64,000 nucleotides of DNA from Acridotheres tristis (taxonomy: Eukaryota; Chordata; Aves; Passeriformes; Sturnidae). The stretch is from the NCBI GenBank assembly GCA_037013685.1, contig CM072919.1, positions 4,137,152-4,201,151 of the forward strand, written 5' to 3'. Made by a program: the position numbers and the translations under genes. The stretch's first letter is position 1. Each line of letters begins with the position of its first letter. The notes beneath the pieces were generated by a model. That model was not told the DNA's origin. It did no database searches and saw only the letters and a program-made list of their open reading frames with translations. Below, piece after piece: positions 32,340-44,800 of this stretch.

Positions 32340-32960
32340 CAGTGTAATCACCTTAGCAGTATTTCCCTGTCATATAAATTCACACGCACAAAAATCAATT
32401 AGCCACCAGTGATGCTGATTATAAATCAACTATTTACATAATTAATTACTATATTTTAATAAATGGTATGCAGGAAAGGAAGCAGGCAAAATATAGCCAT
32501 TCTTTTGGTGCCATCAATTATTTGGAAGGGAAGGCAATTATACTAAATCTTTCTTCCACCTAACTCTCTTGTCAAGGGAAATTCCTCCCCCTCCTTCAGC
32601 TGATTCAAAGCCTGGAACTGAGCCTCCAACATCACATTACTAAATTGCTTAAGCAGCATTTTAAATAACAAAAAGGGATATCATTTAATTTTTCTGAAAC
32701 ATGAAAATCAATAAGCTGTCCTTCAGCTTCCCTGAGTGATTGGCCAGGGTTGTCTCTCTCTGAGCTAATTCAATTTTCAGTCTTATTTGGAGGAACCAAG
32801 GTTTCAAAAAATAATCAGGCTGATCTTATGGGCCTATCTGGGATTTCAACACGGAATTCCTTTCACTGAATTAAGTATCCTGTCTGTTTGGAGGGGAGAT
32901 GCATTTCTGTCGTTATTTGGAGACAGACCCCGGTCAATAATTCTCACTGATATTTATGGC
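32340..32960. other. AT-rich island, strong candidate conserved non-coding element
   Basis: About 600 bp with enhancer-like texture: TAATTAATTA at 32,439-32,448, CCATCAATTATTTGG near 32,511, ATATCATTTAATTTTTC near 32,679, GAGCTAATTCAATTTTC near 32,762, and AATAATCAGGCTGATCTTATGG near 32,810 (only partly quoted). CpG is scarce and no repeat or codon pattern is seen. The region lies between an LTR and a long purine tract. Conservation is inferred from texture only. Confidence 0.42.
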
Positions 32961-33080
32961 TGCTCTGTGGTTCCTGTGCAGTCATGGAGGAGGAGCCCGT
33001 GGGCGAGGATCTCTGCAGGGCTGGGGCCCCAAGGTGTGAGCAGAGGTCCCTCCCTGGCAATCCTCAAGCCCTGGGTGCAC

Positions 33081-33317
33081 AGGGAGAGGAGAGGAGAGGA
33101 GAGGAGAGGAGAGGAGAGGAGAGGAGAGGAGAAGAGAAGAGGAGAAGAGAGAGGAGAGGAGAGAGAGAGAGAGAGGAGAGGGGAGAGGAGAAGAGAAGAG
33201 AGGAGAGGAGAAGAGAAGAGAAGAGAAGAGAAGAGAAGAGAAGAGAAGAGAAGAGAAGAGAAGAGAAGAGAAGAGAAGAGAAGAGAAGAGAAGAGAAGAG
33301 AAGAGAAGAGAAGAGAG
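33081..33317 (+). repeat. Pentameric GA microsatellite, 237-nt pure purine run
   Basis: Every base from 33,081 to 33,317 on the plus strand is A or G. The left part is (GAGGA)n, the middle (33,120-33,190) is a mixed GA zone, and the right part is (AAGAG)n with about 25 repeats. Frames of 100-200 codons rich in Glu/Arg (plus) or Ser/Leu (minus) run through it and are repeat by-products. Confidence 0.97.
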
Positions 33318-35672
33318 CTCCCAGTGCTGAGCACCATTCATCAAGGACAAGAGCACAGCCAGTGCTGGGTGAGAGCCTTGAGAGCAAAGCCCTGGCTGAG
33401 AGGAAAAGCAGCAGCTGGGGGAGGGACTGAATCCTGAACCCTACATCCTCCTGGATGCTTGGACTGAGAAATGCCTCCTCCTTCATGCAGATGTGTGGAT
33501 GAAGCCCCCAACCACTGCACATCTGCTCCATCCCCAGCAAAGCTCCAGAGCAGCAGCAACTTGTCCCCTGCTGTCCCAGATCCTGCAGAGCTCTGCCACA
33601 GCGAGCTCATGCTCAACTCTTTTCCCTTCAGAGCCAGTGAAATGTTTGCCAAAGTGGTCCCCATGGATTGCCCTTGGGGCCTCGGTCCTCATGTTTCAGC
33701 CCACTAATTCAAGGGTTTGCAGGCTCATAAATAAAGTTTGCCTGGTGATGTGGTCCTGGCAGCCCATCTCCAGGAGTGGCCAGCAGAGGATGCTTGGGGA
33801 AAGAATAAGAAACAAGTACAGCATGAATTTTTACCTACCAGCAAGTCAGTGAAATGAAGGCTGAGCCACTCCTGCGTCTGGAACATCCTTTTCTAGTAGA
33901 AATGCTCCAGGAATTTTTCTGATGTGGAGCTGCATGCCCTTCCTCCTGTTGGAGGAGTGCATCTCCCTCCCTCTGGGGCTGGTGCAAGGGCCCAGATGTG
34001 ACAGGAATGGGGGCTGCAGCAATATCAGAGCAGGGAAGACAGAAAACAGGGTCATTTCTTTCCTACAGCTTGTGAGATTCAGTGGGGAACGATCGCTCAT
34101 TAGAGATTTCACAGGAAAATCAAGCAGAAGTGCAAATCTGCTCTGCAGATCTTGACGTCAGCTCCAGCATTAGGTCATGCAGCACAGAGGGAGATCCCTA
34201 TTCAATTCACCGAGATTCCAGGCTCATCCATCAATTACAGCCATCCAGCCCGGAGCACAAAGGATGCCGTGGCCATTACCTGGCGACAGCACTGCCCCAC
34301 TTTACAGAGCAGCTGGGACAGGAGAGAACGGCAAGGTGGCCTCCCCAAGGGCAGAGCTGAGAGCACAAAAGTGGTGCCCCCCTTCCTCTTGCTTTACCCA
34401 CATGAGAGATTTCTCCCTCCACACACGTCTGTGTGTTTTCCTGAGCGTGTGTTTACACGGAGCTCAGTCACAACAGAGCAAATTTGAACATCCACTGAAC
34501 CACCATAAACAACACTCGGTTTGAAACATTTTCTCCATCTTTCAAGATTATTGCAGCATCTGTTGATCACATTAAGTTGTAAGTGTGCTGTCTCCATGGA
34601 GACTGCAGAGTCTCCCTGGGTTTCCAGTGACTGAATGTGGCTTCAGCTGCAGCAGAGTCACCCGGTGAGTCAGTCACTGTGTCCTGAAAGGGAAGGATGT
34701 CACCCAGCTGATGCTCGGATAATGAAGCTGGATTTATCATTGCTCCTTCTTAAAGGGACACTGGTGTGGAAGTGACACCTCAAATGGGGATTTGTGTGAG
34801 GTTTTGTTACATCACACTCCTTCAAAGCAGTCGACGTCCTTCTTCCTTGAAAAGATCTCCATTCATCCATAGGGAAGCTCTCCCCATGAATTTGCACAAT
34901 GGCCATGAAATAACCAGAAACTCTCTTGTGAAACAAGCAGCAACAGATAAAAGCCACTCTTCAAGGGAAAAAGACTACAGTTGAAATCCCTTTTGCTTTT
35001 AATCAGCTTGAGGGCCCCTTGCAAGAAAGGTAAGGAGAGTATTTCTTGTAATGGATCAGGGCTGAATTCAAGAGCATTCAGCCAGCACAAAAAGTGACAC
35101 CAGTAATGAGGAAGCTCAGTTAATTTGGCTCACAGACTTCATTCTGTCAAACGATTGGAAGCCCTGGAATTCTGGCTTTTAACTGTGCATTTGCTTTCAG
35201 TTCTTGCAAAGGGAAAAAACCTCCCATCATAATATTTGAGCTCAAATCCTACAGGAGGCAAATTAGACACCAAAGCAAGCAATGATAAGAAATTAACCAC
35301 CTCTTATTGCAGATGCATTATAAATAAAAAACCCCAAATAATCTCTTTTTTTCCCTGTTCTCCCAAGCTAAGAAGTCAAGAGAAGCTGATCAGACTTCAC
35401 AGCTTTGCACAGAGAAGCTTCAGTCAAGAGGCTTCCTGCAAGAACAGGAGAATTTGTGCTGATGAAGGTGCAGGACCCTGGCTCCTCCCCATAATCACGA
35501 TTCCAGCCAGTGCACAATCATTTTCCCTTCTTCTCTCCATTTTGTACAGACCTTTCTCTGCAGTCCCTGCATGAACTGGGAAATTCTCCTTTCGGAATCA
35601 TCTCTGCCTGAGAGAAATCCCTGCTCCAAGAGCCCTCCCAGCCCTTCCACCCTGTCCTGCAGCTCGGTGCTG
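33318..35672. other. Unique non-coding sequence, no gene seen
   Basis: About 2.3 kb of mixed sequence with an AT-richer part around 34,960-35,350. Open frames of 119 codons or fewer look random. No RNA gene or interspersed repeat recognised. Confidence 0.55.
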
Positions 35673-36039
35673 TGTGGGACACAAATTGAGAAAGTAAGAA
35701 AATTACAGCCTGAAAAATATTCCAGGCTGGAGCTTCTCAGCTCTTGTTCTGGTCCAGCTCAAGGCTGGGGAGAATTTCTCCCAGGGTGATGATTTGGTCA
35801 AAATAAAAAGGAATTAATAACAAAACCAAACACCTGTTGTGGTGTGTGCCCAGGCCCTGGCAATGGGGTGTCTTCTCTCTGAACCAATCACCTTTTCTCT
35901 ACTCTTAGAATTGCAAGTCCTGCTATAAAACCAAGTGTGTTTCTGAATAAACTTGGCTCTTTCTTCCTGTCATGACAGACGCCCATGGAGCTGTGCATCT
36001 TATTTCTGCCTCACTTAAAGGGTTCAAACCCCTCCCCAC
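35673..36039 (+). mobile_element. LTR of a second ERV family, copy 1
   Basis: A 367-bp LTR starts TGTGGGACACAAATTG and ends near CCCCTCCCCAC, giving an imperfect terminal inverted repeat (TGTGGGA with TCCCAC). It carries an ordered promoter: CCAAT, TATAAAA and AATAAA (separate entry). A nearly identical copy lies at 56,349-56,714. Left flank GTGCTG and right flank TGCTTG share TGCT, so a target duplication may have decayed; it is not clean. It is unrelated at the sequence level to the family at 15,703 beyond the first bases. No viral genes follow it. Confidence 0.8.
35884..35951 (+). promoter_or_regulatory. LTR core promoter and polyadenylation signal
   Basis: CCAAT at 35,884-35,888, TATAAAA at 35,924-35,930 and AATAAA at 35,946-35,951. 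The CCAAT box is about 40 bp before the TATA box. AATAAA falls within the expected R region just after the predicted start site, the usual compact retroviral arrangement. All three motifs are intact, so the LTR could still initiate transcription to the right; no transcription evidence is available. Confidence 0.55.
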
Positions 36040-37659
36040 TGCTTGGTGGTGTGGCAGGGAGAGGCTGCAGAGGGCAGGAGCTGCTCAGGATCAACATCAG
36101 GGGCACTGCCTCACTGACCTGGGACAAATCCAGCTCTGTACCCCAATGCTGGTGGAGAAATGGAGCTGAAATCTCACCCTTCCCTTTCCAATCCTCCAGA
36201 TGGTCACAGTTCTTGATCCTCCCTTTCCCAGAGAACGGGCTGCCCCTCTCCCTCACCTTTCCTGCTCTCAGGACAGGGAAAGGAGGCACAGAGGTGCTGC
36301 ACAGCCTGGGCTGGGGCCAGCAGAGCCCATCAGCCATGGATCCATCTGAGAATGAGGATGATCCACCAGGCTGAGACGCCCTGAACCCGTGAGGGACTGC
36401 TCTGGAACCAGGCTCTCAGCCACTCTGTGCTTCCCCCTCCTCTACACCCTCACATTTCCCAAAATCCCACCACATCCCGAGAACGAGGAGCCCCCCAGGA
36501 GCTTCCCAGGCTTTGCACAGGCAGAGCAAAGCCCAGAGATGATTGAGTGTGGCATCCCAAAAGGAGGGGAGGGAACACAAATAAACAAACTGCTCTGCTC
36601 TGAATGAAAGAGCTGCTGGATTTAATGTGACAGGGCCTGGGATGCTTCATTTGACACAGACTGGCAGCAGTCTGGTGATTGGCAAGAGCTGGGGATAATG
36701 GCTCTCTGGACTGTCATAACATCACAGGATCATCTGCAGAGCAGCCCAGCCAGCCTCCAGCAAAGTGTGGGATCTGCTGGGCTGTGCTTAAAAGTGAAAT
36801 AAGCTCAGTGGCTCGGGACTCTCCATTGCCAGGACCTGGAAGGAGGCAACCTGCAGGGTCCAGGGTCACACACACCTGGCTGAGATTTGGGCACTGCCTG
36901 GTAGTTCATACCTGTGGAGACATCCCTGGCCACCCACAACTGCAGACTTGCTGCTTGGTGTGTTTCTCCATGAGCAGAAAGCCTTGAAGGAGGCAAGAAG
37001 GAGCAAAGTTTACCCTGAGCAGCCCTCAGCAGTTCACTGCAGGCACTTTTTCAGGTGTGCTGGCAGCCCTGAAGTGCAGCACACCACTCTTATTGCAGGA
37101 CCTGGCACCAGGAGCTGAGTGAATCTCCACCCTGTGCCCAGAAAGGTCCTGCAGAAAGGTGGAGGCTGCAGCACTGCACACAGAGCCAGCCCCAGCCTCT
37201 TCAGTTCTGGAGGGATTACAGATTATTTTTAGAACAGGAGCAAGAGAAAAGAGCAGAGGGAATTCCCAAGCAAGGGCTCTCTTGGACGCTGCTACCACCC
37301 CTGGCAAAAGTCTTGAATACACCACGAGCTGTGCCTTTCTCCAGAAGAGGAGAGCAGGAGCATGGCAAAGACAAATCTTCCCCCAAAGGCCACTGTTCAA
37401 ACCTAGCAAACCCCAAAGATCTTATAAGACTTGGAGGCAGGCCAGAGATTTCTCTGGGAATGACAGACTTGCTGCCTTCTAAAACCCTTCACTATCAGAA
37501 GGCTGCAAATAGCTGAAATTGCTATAAAAATTTCCACCCTTGCAGAGTTCTGGAGTGCAGTGCTGGTGCTGTTACACCAAGGCTGATAGGCTTCCAAAGG
37601 GGGTGCAAACACACATCCAGAGCCCTGTGCTGATTGTGGCAGCAATGCCAGGGCCAGCA
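36040..37659. other. Unique non-coding sequence, no gene seen
   Basis: Mixed-composition sequence. The frame at 35,985-36,374 overlaps the end of the LTR and is not a gene. No repeat or RNA gene recognised. Confidence 0.55.
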
Positions 37660-38832
37660 GGACCTGGGGGAGGATCCCTGTGCTGGGGCTGCACCTCCAA
37701 ACCTGGGCTCACTTTGGGCCCCTCACACCAAGCCAGACGTGGAGGGGCTGGAGAGTTCCCAGGAACAGGAACAGGGCTGGGAAGGGGCTGGAGAGTGCCC
37801 AGGAACAGGAACAGGGCTGGGAAGGGGCTGGAGAGTGCCCAGGAACAGGAACAGGGCTGGGAAGGGGCGGGAGTGCCCAGGAACAGGAACAGGGCTGGGA
37901 ATGGGCTGGAGAGTGTCCCAGGAACTGAGAGAACAGGGCTGGGAAAGGGCTGGAGAGTGCCCAGGAACAGGAACAGGACTGGAAAGGGGCTGGAGAGTGC
38001 CCAGGAACAGGAACAGGGCTGGGAAGGGGCTGGAGAGTGCCCAGGAACAGGAACAGGGCTGGGAAGGGGCTGGAGAGTGCCCAGGAACTGAAACAGGGCT
38101 GGGAAGGGGCTGGAGAGTGCCCAGGAAGAGGAACAGGGCTGGGAAGGGGCTGGAGAGTGCCCAGGAACAGGAACAGGGCTGGAAAAGGGCTGGAGAGTTC
38201 CCAGGAACAGGAACAGGGCTGGGAAGGGGCTGGAGAGTGCCCAGGAAGAGGAACAGGGCTGGGAAGGGGCTGGAGAGTGCCCAGGAACAGGAACAGGGCT
38301 GGGAAGGGGCTGGAGAGTGCCCAGGAACAGGAACAGGGCTGGGAAGGGGCTGGAGAGTGCCCAGGAACAGGAACAGGGCTGGAAAAGGGCTGGAGAGTGC
38401 CCAGGAACAGGAACAGGGCTGGGAAGGGGCTGGAGAGTGCCCAGGAACAGGAACAGGGCTGGAAAAGGGCTGGAGAGTGCCCAGGAACAGGAACAGGGCT
38501 GGAGAGTGCCCAGGAACAGGAACAGGGCTGGGAAGGGGCTGGAGAGTGCCCAGGAACAGGAACAGGGCTGGGAAAGGGCTGGAGAGTGCCCAGGAACAGG
38601 AACAGGGCTGGGAAGGGGCTGGAGAGTGCCCAGGAACAGGAACAGGGCTGGGAAGGGGCTGGAGAGTGCCCAGGAACAGGAACAGGGCTGGGAAGGGGCT
38701 GGAGAGTGCCCAGGAACAGGGCTGGGAAGGGGCTGGAGCCCCAGGAGCAGCTGAGGAATCTCGGGGGGCTCAGGGGAGGCAGGTGGGTGTGAGGATCTTG
38801 GAGACGTTTTCCAACCAAACGACTCTGTGCTT
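37660..38832 (+). mobile_element. CR1 LINE 3' fragment interrupted by its own minisatellite expansion
   Basis: The left part (GGGCCCCTCACACCAAGCC, then GACGTGGAGGGGCTGGAG) and the right part (AGGAGCAGCTGAGGAATCTC, GGGGGGCTCAGGGGAGG, GAGGATCTTGGAGACG, TTTTCCAACCAAACGACTCT) match successive pieces of CR1 in sense orientation, as recalled. Between them, where CR1 has one copy of a roughly 40-bp segment, there are about 25 tandem copies (37,748-38,738). The element is 5'-truncated near 37,660 (boundary uncertain) and its 3' end is at about 38,832. The frames of 375-442 codons across it are artefacts. Confidence 0.78.
37748..38738 (+). repeat. 40-bp minisatellite of CR1 origin, about 25 units
   Basis: Each 40-bp unit begins CTGGAGAGTGCCCAG, continues GAACAGGAACAG, and ends GGCTGGGAAGGGG. 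The recalled CR1 consensus at this point is CTGGAGCGTGTCCAG, then AGAAGGGCAACGA, then GGCTGGGGAAGGGTCTGGAG, so the unit is a diverged CR1 segment. Variants include GTTCCCAG, GGAAGAGG, AAAAGGG and AACTGAGAGAAC. One unit is cut to a short form (about 38,489-38,511) and one has a 3-bp deletion near 37,868. The plus strand is G-rich with frequent GGG runs. Confidence 0.95.
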
Positions 38833-41800
38833 CCACTGCTGCATCTCATGCAGGTTACATTCTCCTCTGCCCGTGTGCAGAACACAAAACCCCTTCCCTT
38901 CTCCCCCCAAACCCTTCTGTGTTTCCTTACCTGAGCTCAGGGTGATGCTGGCACTGCTCTGAGCCTGGCACAGCCTCCTGCTCCAGGGCTGGAGCTGCGG
39001 CTCTGCTGGGGCTTTTCTCTTCCTTTTGCTCTTGGCTGTGGCAGTGGAGCAGCTGTTTGGGTGGGAAAGCACTCGTGTGTGAGCACTGGTGTGGCTCAGG
39101 TGCTGGCCAAGCTGTATTTATGGTTTTCAAGGCTGGAAGCTGGCACTGTCTGCCTGAACAGGCTGCTTTAGAAACTCTCTGCTTCCACAACCACACTCAG
39201 TTTGCAGTGGTGGAACGGGAGATATTTTAAAACAAGCCATGCAGGGGCTTCCTTCTGGGTTAATCCCTGAAGTTCCTGCCTCGTGTTTTGGGGAATATTC
39301 ACAGTCCCCACAGCTGCAATGCAGTGCAGCAGCTGCGAGCCTTTCCTGCTCACCACTCTCATGCAAGAAAGAAAATAACCAGATCCTCTTGCATTTTGAT
39401 AACCTGTGGCTACACCAACCCCAAAAATTGCCCAAATTAGAGGGGGGAAAAATATGCACTGAAGTGCAGCACTTACAGCAGATGACCCAAGGGAATGTCT
39501 TCTTTCTCTGCAAGATGCCAACATTTCCTCTGACCAAAGTCTTCCAAATCAATGGGTGTTAAGAGCACTTGGAAAAACATTACTTAAAGAGAAATAATTT
39601 TTTTTTTAAAGGGCAGCTGGTGAAACCTACAACCCCAGTTGCTAAAATCAGCATCGTCTGTTATTTCCCATACTGTCGCAAAATGTTCCATTTTATCTGA
39701 ACTAAAAACAGCTTTTCTCTGCTGGAAACATGCAAATATCATCCCTTCATAAAGAAGCCACCAGATGGGAACTTAATAACTGTAGACTCTAATTCGCGTT
39801 GCCTGGAGTTGCAAAAAAAACCCAAAAAACCACCAAACTTTGAAAGTTCTTGTTTATCCCCTGCTTGTTCAATGGTTTAAATATGTTTCCATGCACAGGC
39901 ATCTGGCTCACAGCCAGGCTGTGTCCATACCTATTAACACAGGGTTATTTCCCTCTCTTTGGCTCTTTTTTTTAAAAAGGGAGATTTACATGGGGTAATG
40001 GCTCTGAGGGTGAGCTGGTGGGAGTGTGTCAGCTCTGCCAAAGCTGCCCTTTTTCTCTGGGCTTGTTATTTTACTCACTGTTCTTTTTTTTTTTTTTTTT
40101 TTTAACATAAAGTCTGTTTCCCCCCCACATCAAAATGTCTGTGATGTGAAGGGGACATTTTTCTGCTCTTGCAAAAGTGGTGGGAGAGAAAATTTTATGG
40201 GAGTTTTATGGATGCCTAAATGGCTCTGCTGTAGGAGAGAAAGAAAAAGTGCACAGGAAGGAGATGGACAGCACAGCACAAAGCAAGAGTGATATCCCTT
40301 GTGCTCAAAAACGTAAGCAGAGGAATACAGAACCCAGAAACAGCAAAAGAAATAAATTCTTCATGGACCCATTTATAACCAGAACAAGTGTGTGCAGCGC
40401 AGGGAATAAAAGCAGGCAGTGACAGGGCAGCTTTCCCATCAACTCTGCCCGTCCTCCAGGACTCTTTCCCAGCATTTTGGAGCAGGCTGGGCCTGCCTTT
40501 GTGTTCCAGGCATTTTCAGCAGCTGCCTGCAAGCCCTGGCTCACCTCCCTGCCTGGCCACTGAAGCCTCACCTGGGCTCCCTTTGGGCAGGGACCAGCTG
40601 CCACCTGCACAGACCCCTGCAGGGCTTCACCACTGATTTTCACTTGAGGAACCTGGCCCGGAGGGCTCAGCCAGGTGAGGAGGTTTTTCCTCCCCCCAGG
40701 ACTCACCTGTCCTCAGAGCTGATGGCCAAAACCTCACTGCTTGAGCAGCTGGCACCTGCACCCCACTGCAGGCTCTCAGCCTGCCACTCTGCCCCTGAGA
40801 AGGTGTCTGAAATCTCCTGCTTTGTATCTGCAGGTGCAAATTTAATCATTTTAACCTGTAACATTCGCTTTTTGCTGGTTTAAAGTGAGCAACGCTATGG
40901 GATTCTTGAGATCCACCTTGCACGAGCAATATCTCCACCCACTGCAGCACCCATTTCTCCTGCTCTGGGGGCAACCAGCCTGGCAGCACTGGCACTGGCC
41001 TTGGCTCCTGCTGTGCCATAAACCAGGGCAGGTCAGGGGCTGAAATGGGTCCCTGCTGGAGCTGGCAGCACCTGCACACGAGGAGATATTTTGTGCATCT
41101 GCAAACACTGAGGTGAAAGCTGAGAGCTCCTCTTCCCACCCCACCAGCAGCTCTCCTGCTGCAGAGCATCATTCCACTCTTGGATTCCTACGTGGGAATC
41201 TTCCTGCCTCGGTGGATATTTTACTCTCTTGAAAGATAAGGGCAGAGGAAGGAAGAATAAATTCAGGTTCTCAACCCATAACCAGAGAAAAATCCAGCTA
41301 TTAAAAGGAGGCCCATCAACCCTCCAACACTGAAGAAGAAACTCAGGAGGAATGAGAGGAACTCACAACTTCTGTGGGAAAATACGTGCCTCAATCACCC
41401 ACTCACCTCAAGCAGGTAATGAGAAGTTAAGACCCATTCTTTAGAGAGGAACCCAGGAAGAGAGGCTTGAGATTTCACCCAGGCAGTAAATGATAATTAA
41501 AACCTGCTAAATCTACCATCATTTTTTTTTTTTTTTCTCTCTGGCTGTACGAAGAAGAAAGAAGAGAGAAGCAAGAAGGGAGGGAGGCATTTTATTCTTG
41601 CATCTAACCTGTTTTCCAGATGAGTTTTTCAATGATCAGATTCAATCTACTGTAAAAACTTCCCAGGGAGAGAAAGCCTCAGCGCATGAACCAAAAATGT
41701 AATGATCTGGGAAATGTATTCCTCTTTAGGGGGAAGAAAACTGGCTTCAACTTTGTGCTCCCACTTTTATTGTTCACAAACTATGAAAATTTCTTTGCCA

Positions 41801-44800
41801 CGGCGTGGAGGGGCAGTGACACCGAGCCAGCCACGGGCACAAGGAGATCAGGTCTGTGTCAAACACATTCCCCTTGGAGGGGCTGCCAAACTGCATCAGA
41901 TCCAATGTCTGTCTGCTCGTTCTCCTCCTCACACTAAACACCATCCTCTACTCTACCAGGAAGAGGCTGGCCTAAATGTGTAGTTTGATAAACCTGCAGC
42001 AAAATTTATCATCGTATTTTTATCTATTTTTCCATTTTTTGGCAGTGCTTGTGCCTTTGGTGACTCTTGTTAAGTGCCTGGCCCCAGTGGCTTCCTGTGG
42101 CAATGAGTTTCATGGTAATTGTGTCCTGTGTTAAAGAGCACTTTTAAAATCAGTTAATGCAGCTCTGGCCACATCTGTGCTTCCAACTTGTGCTAAGAGA
42201 TCTGGTCCCTAATCAGTGCTGCTGTGCCACCAGGAGTCCCCTGTGACCACCAGCAGGGCCAGCACAGGGGGACACTGGGGGCCCAGGGAAGGAGAATTTC
42301 CACTGGGTATCTTCCAGGAGCTCTGGAAGCAGTGGCTGCTCATCCCCCTGTGCTGTGCCAAACCCAGCAGAGTGGGAATTGCTGCCAGCCCCAAGCTGGG
42401 CGATTGTGCATGCATGTGAGCAGCCATGCAAGCTGATGAGTAACAGAGCAGGAGATCTCAGAGTCCAGCCAGCCCCTGGGGCAGCTGCTGCTGCTCAAAA
42501 GGAAACCACAGGATCGTGTTTGTCACTTTTAAACATTGCTCCAAAAAAAAAAAAAATGCAGCCTTCAGAACTTTACTACTTGGTAGTAGCAGGAAGCTTT
42601 GTAATCACGGGTGCAACGTGATTTAAAATGTGAGAAAAATTGATCAGGCCAGCTGAGGTCAGCAGAGCCAGGCAGAACAGAGAACTGTCACATTCCCTGC
42701 ACTCAGTGTTTGCTGCAGGACCCTGTAAGACAGCACTGGAAAACGCCCAGGGCACAGGCAGGTAGGGAGGGGAGGGTTTTTGACATTATTGCCAGTTAAA
42801 TAAATATGATCCTGCACCTGCTGATGCACAGTCCCCACTGCTCTTTGATTACCTGGTCCCAGAGGAGATGTCCATGTTCATCCCAGGACCACCCAAACAC
42901 AGCCAGGGCTTCAGGAGAGTCTGTGCCATTGCAGGGGGGTAGCAAGGCTGGGATGGGGCTCCAGAGCTGAATCCCATTTGCCTCGGAGCTCTCTGCAGGA
43001 CAGAGCTGACCCAGTTCACAAAGCAGCATCCAAAGGCTGCTCCATCTTTTAGCACTACCCATGGACTAATTTTCCCCCTCAGGGACAGTAGATTAGATCC
43101 CACAATTTCTCTCTCCCCCCCGAGTTCTCAAAAGGTCTTTCAAGTGTAATAAACTCAGGTATTTATATATCAATCTGTGTTACCTGAGGCACATATTACA
43201 GAGGCCTGGGTCACAGCAACATCATTACAGTGAGTTTTAAAGAGAGCAATGGGAATAGGAGAGATAAATAATTCTCTCTGTAGTGCCCTTTCTATTTGTA
43301 TGCTGAAGCTTAGAGCAGTTCCCTGCCTTGGACACACCCTCTGAAATACAGCATTTCACACCACAGCTGAAAAAAATCAAGGTAAGCAGCAACCAATCCT
43401 CCAGAGCTAAAAAACCCATCCTTTTCCCCTTTAAATTACAGGCACTTGTACTTCACCTTGGCTCCTGTCTTCTGCTGCTTCCTCCCACTTCTAAATCCCT
43501 TGAAGCTGTTGCACACCTGCAGTCACTGCTTTTCAGAGCATTTGTGTTGCATTTTTACATTGCCAGGGACGTTACAAAGTGAGAAAAGAGGTCATGGCTT
43601 GGTTGGGGAGCAGCATCAGCCCCTCTCTATGGCACCAGGGCAGCCCAGCTCCAAGAAATCCATTCCATCACAGACACTCGGGGAGAGCTCTCTTTAAGCA
43701 CTTGCTTAATATTTTCTTGGACTGGAGGTTGAAACTGGGCCAAAAAAAGGCCTCTGAACACCTACAGAACTCCTTGGTACAACACTTCTCTGATATCACT
43801 TCACCCAGTTCCTAAAGTACATAGTAGACACTTCTGACTGAAGAAAAAAGCAAACCACATAAAAGGGCTGCAGAAGGGTTGTAAGCTCTCTTGCTTACTC
43901 ACTGCCTGACACAAGCAGGTCAGATCACTGCAACAGCAGCAGTTTATTGTTGTATTCAGAGGCCAAGCGAAAAATCAGGCTCCTCTGGCACTGGGTGAGG
44001 CACAAAACCACTGCAAAAAGCTTCCTGACAGCTGGAGGCTGTGAAGAGGAAGGCAAACATCTGGAGCCACCCAGCAAACACCGTGGACTCGGAGGGTCTG
44101 ACCTGCAGTTTGGGGCTCTGGCCACGTTTCCCCCTTGGGACTGGCCACCCCTCACCCCTAAACTCCTGCTCACCACGATTCATCCTGCCTCACAAAGGCA
44201 CTTTAATGCATTGACTGCGAGGAAGAAAGTGCCTGGCACTTGTTTAACTGTCTTTATGAGACCTGAAACAAATACCACATCATTTAACTTGGAGGCTTTT
44301 GTTGCTGGTATCAGTCGTGTACTGCAAATCACAGACTCCAGCCTGCATCCAACCCCTAATAAACAGGCAAACTGCCACTCGTCCACCGCCCTGCTCTCCC
44401 CCAGCTGCTGTTATCTCTGTGTGAGATGGGGAATTGCAGGAAAGAATGACCCAGTGATTGTCTAAATCAGCCCAGCTCTAATTTACTGGAATATGGTTTG
44501 AGCAGCTAATGTAACACCTACTGTGAGCAAGATGGAGCTATCTCCAGGACTTCTGTAGGCTAGGAATATTCACTTAAATGGCATTGTCTGGCTGCACTCA
44601 CTGGAGGGCTGCTGTACCACAGAGAGCAGTTAACCCTTGGAGTGTGAAATTAGGTCAAAAGAACCAAGCTTTCAATGGCAATCGGAAAAGTTAACTTTCC
44701 ACTGAAAATTGGGTGTCCTGTTTGCCTCTGACACTTTCTCAACTCCTGGAGCAGCAAACAGCTCGAGCAATTACAGTGCTCAGGCAAACAGGCGCTGGCA

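Noticed and set aside
37572..38962. Frames of 442 (plus) and 437 (minus) codons with Pro/Ser or Gly/Glu/Arg repeats
   Set aside because: They are by-products of a 40-bp CR1-derived array; the period is not a multiple of 3, so the frame rotates.
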